Below, piece by piece: positions 38,401 through 50,400 of a DNA stretch of 64,000 nucleotides. The stretch's first letter is position 1. Every line of letters begins with the position of its first letter. Source of the DNA: Montifringilla adamsi (lineage: Eukaryota; Chordata; Aves; Passeriformes; Passeridae); the NCBI GenBank assembly GCA_017590115.1, contig JAGGNK010006582.1, forward strand, positions 163,482-227,481. The letters are read 5' to 3'. Both the position numbers and the translations under genes were made by a program. The notes beneath the pieces were generated by a model that searched no databases, was not told the DNA's origin, and saw only the letters and a program-made list of their open reading frames with translations.

Positions 38401-41400
38401 CAAAAAGGTTTAAGGAGAAAAAAAATTAAGGCAAAACTATACAACAAAGTAACAGTCTAAGACAGTATGTGTAATGCAGGAAACATGCACTCTGACTTAC
38501 TCTTTCTGCTACTTTATCAAGAAAAAAATTAAAGCACTTGTCCTGGGAAGCATAATCTTTCATCAACATGCAGTCAGCATACTTTCTTGATGAGTTTTTG
38601 ATCAGAAATAGCAATGTATGAAGCCAGCAAGAACATACCCACACCACAAAAATCTTCCAAGAACTCGACAGAAGCAACACAAACACACAGGAGCTGCTGC
38701 CCCTGGATCAGACCAGAGCTGTGTGTAGCCTGTTTCATTAAGATGGTCACAACTGCCTTTCAAAGTGAAACTTGACACCCTAAGTTCAGTCCCAAAAATG
38801 AGTGGTACGTCAAATATAAGCCAATTTAGCCCCTAATGGATGATCAGTGGCAGAAAAAATTTAAAAAAATTTAGAAAAAATCACAGTATGTAAAAGAAAT
38901 TTGTCAGGTTCCTTTTTTTCCTACGGTTTTGAACCAGCTGCAGAAGTACGCCAGGCCCATGAGTCTTGAATGACCTTTGCCTTGTTTGTGAGCTTTAAAT
39001 TCTGAAAAAACAACTTCAGGGAAAGACTGGCAAACACAGAGCGCACACAGCCCTGGCTGGGTTCTGCCAGCTCTGTGCTTGTGTACAGGTCTGAAGAGCT
39101 CTGCATTTGGGAAAATCATGCCTGGAAGTCAGCAGCTATTCTCAAGTATTTCTCTGCAGTCAGTTGTTACTCCCCTGCCCATGCTCCCAGCAGGCTGGTT
39201 GGCAGCACACACAAAGCTCTCAACAGACCAGACCTGGCTCTTTTCTAGCAAAGCAAGTTTGTAACTCTCTATTCACTTTGCTAAATTCTCTCATTCCAGA
39301 AAGCTGAAATCCTGGCCTTTTTAAAACTGGTTCCAAACCTCCCAATGACTTTACTGAAGCCAGGATTATACCCTAAGGATGATGATTGTGAAATACACAC
39401 TGAATTTAAAAGATGCTCCTATCAGTAGAAATGTGAATGCTGCTGGATGAAGCTTAAAAAGCACTGAAATGAATACAGCTAATGAACATGTTAAGATCAC
39501 ATGCCTCATACAGTATACAGAAATTACTATGAGCTGCTTTTAAGGTGGGATGAGAGCCAATACAATCCACTTGGACCTGCTTTTCACTTAGGAAGATATT
39601 TAGGAAATACAGATTTATTTTTTTTTTAATGTTATCATGAGTTTGTGAAGTAAGCATAATAAATCAAATGTGTTAGATTTTAGCATTTCAACAAATAAGC
39701 CCAGACCAAAACAACCCTATACACACTAAATTTTACACAGAGACTTAATTGAGTTCTAAGGTATATGGAATTAGTTCTGCTCTCATGCAGGCACAAATAA
39801 AGAAATTTGATGTCCTTAGATGAAAAGTTAGGTTAGGCAGACAGAAAAAGGGATACATCAGAAGGAATTTTTAATATAAAAACCAATACCTGCAGCAGAG
39901 GTCCTGATTTTCAACCTGTCAACCTCCATGATAAAGTCATCTTTCAGGAAGAGGAAACCAATAATGGAGAAGAGATAAACCAGGATGAGAGCAAGCACTG
40001 CAGTGAGGATAATTGAACGGCCATTCCGGGTAACACTTTTTATCACATTTAGCAATGTCTCCTCCCTGTACACCAGATCAAACAGCTGGGGAAGGCAGAG
40101 AGTAGAGGAAAAAAGAATACAAATGAGGCAATATATAGATGCTACATAGGAAAACAATCTGAACTATTGAAACATACATCAAGCCATGTTCTACATTCTC
40201 AGCTTCATAAACTCACATTGATCTCAGTGGGAGCTGGTCATGCTTATGGAGGAGGAAATCTAGCACAGAACTTTAAATTTTAAATTAATTATAGCAAAAT
40301 CCACAAAATATATTTGAGCCTGATCCAGAGATGGACAACACCTACCATCAAGATGTGTTGTTTCCCCATGTTTAAAACCAAGCTAGATTAAAATTTAAAC
40401 AAGTGTCTTCATACTGTGGATCTATATCTACAAAGTAATTTTTCATGTTATCTCATCTGACAAACATGCACAGGCTGCAACTCAAAAATACACTCATACA
40501 TGTAAGTGATAACATATTTGTAAACTTTCTTTGAGCACATGGCGTCATGTAAATGTCACATGGACAAGGACTGGGGGCACCTCTCCTTAGGACAAAGTTA
40601 AATTCACGTCACTGTTTGTATAAGACTAGAAACTTCTATTCTTCTCTACCCTGCACTATATGGTTTCCTGGTATTTAACTTTAAAGAAAACTGTATATAA
40701 AGATAATATAGCTTTAAATGTCAAAAGCCTAAACCAGCAATTAAACGTGACAGGAGCTTTACAAGAACCTTTAACCTTTTTGTTCCCCTACAATTTTCTT
40801 GATGTTCTGTAGTGCTTTTGGCCTTATCTATAATGTATGTACATCTACTTCAAAGTACTCAGATTACAGATATAAAGCAACACACTATGATTTATCAAAA
40901 TGCTCCACAGAAGAAGCAGATCAATTTATAAGATCTGAAATTGACAGCCTTGTGAAAGGATTAATAATAAAGAAAGAGGGGAGACAGTTATGAACAAATA
41001 TTAGAGTTTAGACTACATCCATGCCTAAGTGAACACCTGGAAGCAACCTGGCTATGTGGATAAAGTCCATGAATCATGGACACTGGTTAACAGCAGTCAC
41101 CGAAAAAAGTAAGTATATAAAATGTTTCTTAAGCTGCTTGACACTTTGCAAAGTATTTTAAGATAGACATCACCTAACTCATTGAAAGAACAGCAAATAA
41201 TTTGTGCCTTTTTTAAGCAGGAGAGTTACATCCATTTGAAGAAGGTCCTGCAGCTACAGCCACAATCTTGGCTCCTTTGGAATCTGCACAAACTTTGAAG
41301 CAGACTTGAATGTCAAAATCTGGAAAGTCTGACTTCAATAGGAGCTCTGCCTGAGTTAGCACTGAACTCTTGAAAATTTTAGTGTGCTTAACACATCTTT

Positions 41401-44400
41401 GAAATGCTGGGAGTTCACCACTATGCAAGAAGCTGAGAAAAAATATAACAGGAAATATAATGACCACAGTTTACTCAGTGTCCCTACAAGTTTCACATGT
41501 TCCACTACAGAGCAAAATGATTAGCAAACAAGAGCAGTGAAACACCTTTTACTGCTACTCAGCATGAAGGGAACAGTTAATGGAGTTTAGCATAATTTGT
41601 GTGATTCATTTTCACTTCACCTGTACCACGTTACTAAAAGGCATTCCATCTGGGTAATGGCAACAAAAGAAAATTAAGTGGGATACATTTCAAGTGATGA
41701 ATCTTCCTGCCACACCAAAGGCATGCCATCCCCATTTCCCAAGTAATTTGTTAAAAATGTACTGGGGAATGTATTGAGGAATGGGATCCTTTGGTACGAG
41801 TATGATGCACACACCCCTGGACAACTGCCCCCAAAATGTTAGGACTGCCAGAAGACACAGGAACAGTGGATACAGAATATGGAGAAAGCTGGAAAAAAGG
41901 AGTGGGCTGCGTGATTGTCTGAGAAGAAAGGAGCAAACTTTCAGCTCTAAAACAGATAAAGTAAGTCCTAACAGAAACAGGTTCTAATAAAAACAGCAGC
42001 TCTTAAGGGGCAGCAACACAATGGCATGCTAAAAATACACAATTTGGCTTGATTTGTCAGGAAGAAATTGAAGACAGCTGCACGGGTAACGGTATTTTCT
42101 ATTTTTGCAAAATTTTCCCCTCCACAGCAGCACGTACTTACCAGGAAGCTGTAGAAGAACTCGTGCACGCAGAGGCCCAGCATACAGACCAGGACATACG
42201 CCACATGGTAGAGAAAAGCCATGTCCATGATGACTGCTCTGTAGCCACGGGTGAAGGTCCCACGGTTGCCAACAAAGCTCACCAGGAACACAATTTTGTT
42301 ACAGAGCTGTGGGGGGTAACAAAGCCTAGGTTTATGCCTCAGAAAAATCCTGGTATTTATTGTTTGGGTTGCTGTTTAGATAGGTTGGTTTGACTAAATG
42401 CACAACTTTTAGGTAGCTGGAGTGAGGTGAGGGAAATCCAGCTCTGACAGTGCACTGGGAATGAGCCCATGAGGGTGAGTGGAAGTACATCACCTCTCCA
42501 ACACTGCATCATGCCTCATCACATTGTGATTTATTCCTATAACATTAATAGATAGGCAGGGTTAATGTCACAATGCATTAAAATCCAGCTGGGGAGTGGA
42601 CTCCCAACAATTTTGACTTTAGATCCGAGACTATGTAAGAGCAGGTAGGCATGCTACTACAAGAGAACAACAATAACACAAAAGAAAGTGTGGGGGGCGT
42701 GTGTGAGATCTATTTCCTTCAGATCATGTTCTTCAATTTAACATCCCTAAAAAAAACCCCTCAGAACTGAGGACATTTTTGAAGTATAGCATTTAAACAA
42801 CAGCATCAGATTCTCCATGGCTCCCAAGCTTTGCCTGCACACGAGCAGCAGTGCAGCAGTGAACAGGAAAGGGTCTCACCTCATCTCTCTGGCAGTCCAG
42901 GACAAGGAATGAGGACTCAACGTGACTCCTTTGCTCCCAAATTTGACATGGGCAAGCGCGCTGTTTACTTGCCTTTACCTTTGACTATATGTCTGGGTAT
43001 TTTTCAGTATGTGAAATTCTCACATACAGAACTGGTGGCAAACAGCCCAATACTTTGTGCTGGGGTGAATTAGAGCTGTAGCAGTCAGGCAGAAATTTAA
43101 ATAGATGACTTGTGAGCACAACTGTGTATCTTACTAAACTCAGTAAGCATGCAGACTTATTCATGACTAAGTTAAGAGATCTGGCAAAGGGCTGAGAATT
43201 TTTAATTTTGAAAACTCTTTTCTTCCTGAAAATATATTTAAGGTCTCAGAAACATTTCACAAATTTGTGTCAATAGTGCTGAGAGTATTGGCAGAGAAAA
43301 TTATTCTTTTAACATGAGAAACTGTATATTTTATTGCCCTTACGCAGCAATATTTCTTTAAATTTCATATTGTTTTTGTTTTAAAATTATTTGCATATGC
43401 ACAAAACTAAAGCAACTTTTTTCTTAGCTTCCCACTTCACTGACACTGCTGTTTCAGGATGACTGGAAATTATCTATTTCTTGGCTTAACCAATGAACCA
43501 GAAAAAGAAGTTTTTGCACAGCTCTAATAAAATGAGTTTTTTAATAGGAAACTCTTAATATCTTTCCTTCTGCTGAAAGGGAAATTCTGGTTGCTTTTGA
43601 AGTACTTACATTAGCCGCACCAAGGAGTATCAAGGTAGGACCGAGCCCTATAGTATATATAGACCTGAGAATAACAGACACCAAAAAGGGTCGAATGCCA
43701 ACAGGCTTGGAGATGAAAAACAGCATTGCTGTGCAAAACGCCACTGCTATCCAGAGAAGCACGGAAAACAACGGTGAGAGCGTGCCTGTGCAGAGGAGAA
43801 AGGGAGATTTGAGAAAGGCATCTTTGGAGACTCCATTTTTCACCAAGAAACGGATCCAAAAGATCAATTCCTTTGCCAGCAGAGCTAACAAAAGCATGAT
43901 TCATGCATCACAACTGCTGACCACAGCTTATCCTTATTGCAGCAGGAGCAATTATTCTCAGAGTATTGTTGCTTTTTGCACAGGTAATAATATGAGCAGT
44001 TAATGAAATTTCCATTAAAATCCAGGGAGTGCTCAGAGATGGAACAGTTTACCCTTCTCCTGGAGCAAGCCACTAATCAGCTCCCTTCTGCAGGGATCAT
44101 TAGGGCCCCTCCAGTCTGACTCCATGATTGCTCAGCTACAGAAATAGCCGGTCCTGGGGGCAGCACAGCAAGTGGCACCGTGCTGCAATGCCACCTTACC
44201 AGCCACGGCTCCCAAAAAAGCAGCTCCCTCCCGAAGGGCCACAGCTGTTCCGAGGGAGCCTCCACCTCTGCACGAGAGAGGAGCGCTGGACACAGCGGGA
44301 TCAACCCGGGCAGGGCCAGGCAGCAGCTGCGGGGCCCGCAGCGCTGAGCAGCTGCGCTTGGCTCCCGGGCAGGCAGCGGGGCCCAGGGCCTGCTGCCTGC

Positions 44401-47400
44401 ACTTCCAGTCCCTGCTGCTCTGCAAGATGCTGGCTCCAGGCGCTCCCTGAGCTTTGAGCGATGCCCCTGTTTTCCCTCTCTCCTCTGCTTAAAGCTCTGG
44501 AAACACACCATGCTGCTGTGATATAAAAAACACATTCAGATCTCAGGGCACTGTCACACTTGTACACTGACTTCTATTGTCATGGGATGAACTGACAGGT
44601 CAGTGACGGGGGAGAAGGAAATAGAAAATTTAGCTAGATTCACAATAGGAATCTCTTTGGCAACGTATAAACAGTTGAGCAGCATCACTGGGTTTAGAAA
44701 ACAATGAGACAAGCCCCTAGCCTCAACATTCAGATGGCATCTGAACTTTTCCAAAATTCAGGAGTGTTTCTATCCCTGGTGGGAGGTTCAAGGTCAGCTC
44801 TAGCAGAGAACTTCTTTGCCAATAAGATTTGGAAACTTTTAATGGATCCTAAAAAAAATTACTTTCAAGCCCATCTGAAAGGCAAGGCCAAAGTTCTCTG
44901 TGGTTCTTTCACAAACCAGTTTTCCTTCTTCCCTACTGCAGGTCCAGCAATTTCATGTTTCAGGACCCACACCAGTACCATGTGCAGACAGGCACCCTAG
45001 AGGCAAGGAGTCTTCACAGAATCATGGTTTGGGCTGGAAAGGACCTTAAAGATCATAAATTTCCATTCTCCCTGCCATGGAGGCCATGGGCAGGGACATT
45101 TTCCACTATCCCAGGTTGCTCCAAGCCCCATCCAACCTGGCCTTGGACACTTCCAGGGAACCAGGGTCAGCCACAGCTTCTCTGGGCAACCTGTGCCAGG
45201 GTCTCACCACCCTTACAAGAAAGAGTTTTTTCCTAATATCTAAACTAAACCTACTCTCTGTCAGGTTGAAGCCATCCCCCATTTCCTGTCACCATGCGCT
45301 CTTGTCCCTTTCTTTCTTTTAGGCTCCCTTCAGGAACGGTGTTCAGCTGGAGCAGTTTTGCCTATGTCATATTACATAAGAACTGCAAGTACCTACTAAA
45401 AGACAGCATTTTGGGATGATTAGATCAGTCCAGGCACCTCAGACAGGTGAATACAGGTGAATTTACACAGGGTGAAGGGGAAAAACTGGGAGGCAAACTC
45501 CAGCTGTTGGATCAGGCTTTGGTGGAGAGGGAGGCTGGAAGTAAGGAGGCTGCCTCAATACCTGCTAATCCGATTTGGCCACACCTATTCCTTATTGCTC
45601 AGGAGTCGCTTTGGCTTTACAAGCACCAGGAGCTGGAATCCTGAAATGCGCTGTCACTGGATTACTGGGGCCACTTAAACTAATGCCATATAAATCTGCA
45701 GATCAGAATAAGTATTAATACCTGCTGATTGCAGACTAGAGGATTTCCACAAGTATAGATTAGATAAATTTAGTAGCTTAAAAGGTTTATTTTTAACCCT
45801 TTATTTCTCCTCTCATCCTCTGTGGGCTCTAATGTGCTCTGAGTGACTTCCCAATTTACAAAGCACAAGATGCTTCCCTTCTCCAGGGCACAGCCCTGCA
45901 AATCTGCCTCACTCCAGGAGGCTGCCTGAGCTGTGACCTGCAAAGACCACCCTGTGGGCTGTGAGGGCAGCATGGTCCCCATGCCAATATATTTTAATCT
46001 GCTGCCTTTCTGTTCCGCCAGCCAGCAGGAATGTTTGCCGGTGCCAGCTGTGGTGCTTGTGATAAACACATGTATCTAGTAGGATCTGGACTGCTTCCAC
46101 CAGTGCAGTTCACATGCCATCAGACAGAGTTGACTTTCAGTCACGTTACTGACTGACCACGAATCAAAGATCCAGAGGTGAATGGCTCTGCTACCATTAC
46201 CAGTATTCTAAACTATTTATCCCAATTAAGCTTGTTTGGCCTTCAAAGAGGCCTCCTGCTAGTCTGCTGCATTTATAGCAAATAAAAAACTTCATTAAAT
46301 ATTTCCTGTGACAAAATGGGATGAAGCGACGGAATCATAAGTCTTAAGAGTATTTTTGCATAATGCATTTTCTCCTCTGCAAAAGTTATGCCCTTTTATC
46401 CCAATAAACAATACAGTCAAAAGCCAGCAAGCTAGTTTTCAAATAATTCTCTTCCATATGTTTTCAAGACTGCAAGTCATTTAATTTGGTCAGACTTAAG
46501 CTCTCCTGCCAGGAATCCTCCTTCAGTTCAGAAGCTGCAGCTAAATGTGTGCAGTAGGACACTGCAATATGGCAATATAAAAAAATTAGCTGAGATATCT
46601 AGATAACCTCCAGTTTATGCTCTGTCCATTCTGCTCTGCATTGTATGGGCCATGTGACACACAGATCACCACCACATTTCAGACAACATCTGGTACCTAC
46701 TTAGGAGACACTAAATGGCATCCACATATGACTGCACCTGAAAATACAGCTTTATTTGTTACCTTAGAAATAAAAGCATCTAAAATTAAAACAAAAAATA
46801 AGACCAAACTCTACTTGCCTTCATCTCCATCATCTCCAAAAGGGTAGAACAGAGCAACTGCTAAATTGATGAGTACAGCAAGGTTGAAGGAAATGCTCCC
46901 CCAGAGAGAGATGTGTCTGGAGAACCAAAACAGGGCTGGATTATCTAGAAAGGGGAGAAAAGCAGCATCAATAAGCTGAAAGCAAGCAGAAACTCAATCA
47001 CCAATGGCTCCAAGGGAATTAAATACAGATTAATGTAGAAAATATGCAGATCTTTAAAATTAACTAAAATAGATAAATATTAAACATAGGTTTGCCATAA
47101 AACAAAGTTTCAAGCAGAGCTTTTAATCCGAAGACCACAGTACAGTTTATTATATACTGGAGTCTTGCTTCTGGTAAGATTTTAAGCCTAGATACTTTGC
47201 AAGGGAGTCTTTTCAGCTGCATCTGAATCTGCAGCTTCTGTGCATGGGGACATAAAAACAAGCAAACAAATAGATTTTAGCACTCTAAATGCCAGTCAAC
47301 CAGAACACCCAGAATGTATCATCCAGATGACCTATTTGGACCAAGTAGGCCGATGACATAGGCAAAGAACCATGGAATAGGCATGGTTTCACAACTGCAG

Positions 47401-50400
47401 TGTTTTCCCCACCTCTGTCAAACTAAAAACATTTTGATCTGCTTGGGAAGCAGGCAAAATTTGGTCTGCCTGGGTTTTGTTTCTACAAAAGCTGACTATT
47501 TCCTGTGTGATGCTCAGAAGCCCATGGCTACCTGCTGACAAACAGCTCTGTACTCCTGCTTAAAAAGACTCAAACAAGCCATGATCTCTATATGTGAAGT
47601 GTACAAACACACAGAAATAGTCCATATCCCGAAGAACCTACAGCCTAGCTAGAAAAGACTAAAAAGGGGCAAAACAGGGTTGAATTTGTGTCCAGAGTCA
47701 CACAGATGGTTCAGCAAGAAGGTCAGGAACAAGATCAGAGTGTGCTAAAACTCAGGCAAGCACTTCATATATATTAATGCACTAAAATATGTTTAAATGA
47801 ACATTTGAAACAAGATACTCTGTGCAATAGTGTAAAAACATCTCTGGCCAGAGAGGTATCACACATGATACATCCCTATTAACTAGATTTTAAAGTACTG
47901 AAAACTTCCTGCAAATATGCAGAGCATCCAGTGAAGTTTTTACAAACAGCAGATTCCTTCAACTGCATGTGACTGCCTCAGGCTTTAGGACAAATAGTCT
48001 TTAATAGCAATTAGGTAAATATTCAGATTTCACTGTGATAACCTTGTGCTGCTGACTGCTGAGATTTAAGCATTTAGAGCCATTGCAAAAATGGCATCTG
48101 TCAATTTAAGCAGCACAGACTTCTTGCTAACAGACACTTAGCTAAAGAATGAACCCAGCTTCAACCTGAATTATCTATTCAAATAATAAAAAAACACCAA
48201 AAAACCAGCATAGAGACTTGTGGACTATTCTACTGATGAAGGGAATTGAGAAATTTTTGCTCTGAATAAAAACAAACCCATTTTCTTTCTTTATAGCATT
48301 AGGCAGGTCTGGTCTATCTAATTGTTGGGTTGGCTCTTTTATCTGTGTTTCTAATGCAAAACCCCCAGATAATATTTTTTTTTTTTTTTACTGAAGTAAT
48401 TTTTCTACAATACAAAGACTTTTATTCCCAAATATTCTGCAGATTCTGCAATCATGTATTTTTCAACTTCTATCCTGGTCAGTTTGTCACTACTAAATTT
48501 TTAGGGTGCAACCAAGAGAAGCAGATTTGAGTTGATGGGGTTTATGCTGAAGACTTGCTGCTGCTGAAAACTAAAGCCTGAGAATTGGCATATAAGAAAT
48601 TGCAATAACATCCATGTTTCCATCACATTCAGGATGTTCCCACACTGCTCTGACTATCCTGCTGCTCTAGACCCCCTTCCTTCCTTCCTTCCTTCCTGAT
48701 CAATTGCTGTGAGCAGATGATGTGTGACACTCCAAGAGCATCTGCATTTTAGCAGGGAATGAAGTGATCACTTTAAGCCATTTTTATATACATTCAGCCT
48801 GGAAAAGAGAAGGCTTTGGGGTGACCTAATTGCAACATTCCAGTGCCTGAAGGGAGCCTTCAGAAAAGATGGACGAAGACTCTTTAGAAGGGCCTGGAGT
48901 GACAGGACAAGGAGCAATGGCTTCAAACTAAGGGTAGGTTTAGGTTGGATATTAGGAAGAAATCGTTTCCTGTCAGGGTGGTGAGGCCCTGGCACAGGTT
49001 GCCCAGAGAAGCTGTGACTGCCTCTGTGGCCTGGAAGTGTCCAAGGCCAGGCTGGATGGGGCTTGGAGCAACCTGGGATGTGGGAGATGTCCCTGCCCAT
49101 GGCAGGGGAGTGAAACTGTGTGATCTTTAAGGTCCCTCCCAACCCAAACCATGATTCTGTGATTCTATGATATATAAAATACAACTTTCTGCTCCAAAAG
49201 CCAAGGGCAGAATTGACAGTGGCTGAGCTGGCAGGACCCTCCTGATCCAGGCACATTGGCAATAGCTCCATTCCTGCTGAGGGCCAGCAGCTGTACTGCC
49301 CACCAGGGAGCTAAAGACATTCAGGGTACCTAGTGGGGCTTCCCTGCCCCTCCTCTTGGTGGCCCCACTTTGACCTCTCCCCTGATCTTGACCAAGCAGC
49401 TCAAGGCCACACACGTGACTCTCCAGTACCATGGGACATGCGCCAGTATGGACCAGCTGGAACACCCTGCAGCCCAGTCATGCCAGCCTGATGTGGACTG
49501 TCAGAGGGGGACTGACTCCATGGGAGCTTGGCAGATTTAAAGCAGCTGAGGTTCTGGTGAGAGATGTTTTTAAGTGACTGATGTTTACGAGTCTTTTAAT
49601 GGCCTTTCAGGAACCTGCATACCTCAAATATGCAGCTACACATACATTTTTCTGTTAAATATTAGGGGCCTTGGTTTAATTAAGCGCAACACTATCAAGA
49701 CTAGTAGAACTACAACCAGTTCTTCCATTCCTTAATTTAACTTCTGGAGTCCAAAACATAATCTTGAACACATTAATACCTGCTCCATATTACACTTCTT
49801 TTACGGTGGCATGCAAGTGTCTCAGCAAACCTACACTCCCAAGCCTGGAACAGTTTTGCCTGTTGTAGTGTCAGAGTGAACAGAGAAAAGTGTATCATTA
49901 AAATGAAAGTACTTGAAGGTTTAAAAGCAAGGTTTTAGCATAATAAAGCTATTTTTCTGAAATTACAGTACTTACTTCTAATTTTCTTTTGCCATTTCAT
50001 CTCGTTGTACAGATCCTCAGTCTGCTGGAAAAAGTCAATGACTTTGCTCCCTTGTTCATCTCTCTCTGTTGTATTGAACACCCGACTTTTGGATTCCCGA
50101 GTGAGGAATTCACAAATATTGGGGACAGGAAAGACAATCTTTTCCATTGTTCTATCATGGCGAACAATCTATAAATAAAATGCACATTTTTGTCAGTCAG
50201 TGACTATCCAATCATTTTGTCATATCTTTTCTTGTTCACAGCTCCCCTTTTATTTACAAATGAATGCATTAATTATTTGAACATTACAATAAAGTTGGAC
50301 CAATCAATCCCAAAACACAGTAAAGCTGTTTTTATTTTCAAAAGCCTGCTTGAATAAGGTGGCAAATATAAGTCTCAAGAAAAACCTAGGTTCAGACTTT

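Larger units (their letters stand above)
43786..46818 (-). other. ITPR2: ITPR2 GC-AG intron (3.0 kb)
   Basis: This intron starts with GC (GCAAGT, 46818-46813) and ends with AG at 43787-43786. It contains a CpG-rich patch (44179-44460) about 400 bp upstream of the TM2 exon, and a minus-oriented CR1 end (45017-45343). No other exon is required. Confidence 0.85.
46945..49975 (-). other. ITPR2: ITPR2 intron (3.0 kb)
   Basis: The GTAAGT donor starts at 49975 and AG is at 46946-46945. It contains a plus-oriented CR1 end (48793-49171), a (TTCC)5 run and a possible very old SINE-like stretch around 47620-47740 (cctacagcctagc ... gtcacacagatggttcagcaag). No other exon is indicated. Confidence 0.85.

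Noticed and set aside
44077..44535. Open frames of up to 152 codons on both strands
   Set aside because: They are a by-product of the CpG-rich patch; no family resemblance.
48768..49271. Minus-strand open frame of 167 codons
   Set aside because: It is the antisense of the CR1 3' untranslated end, not a gene.
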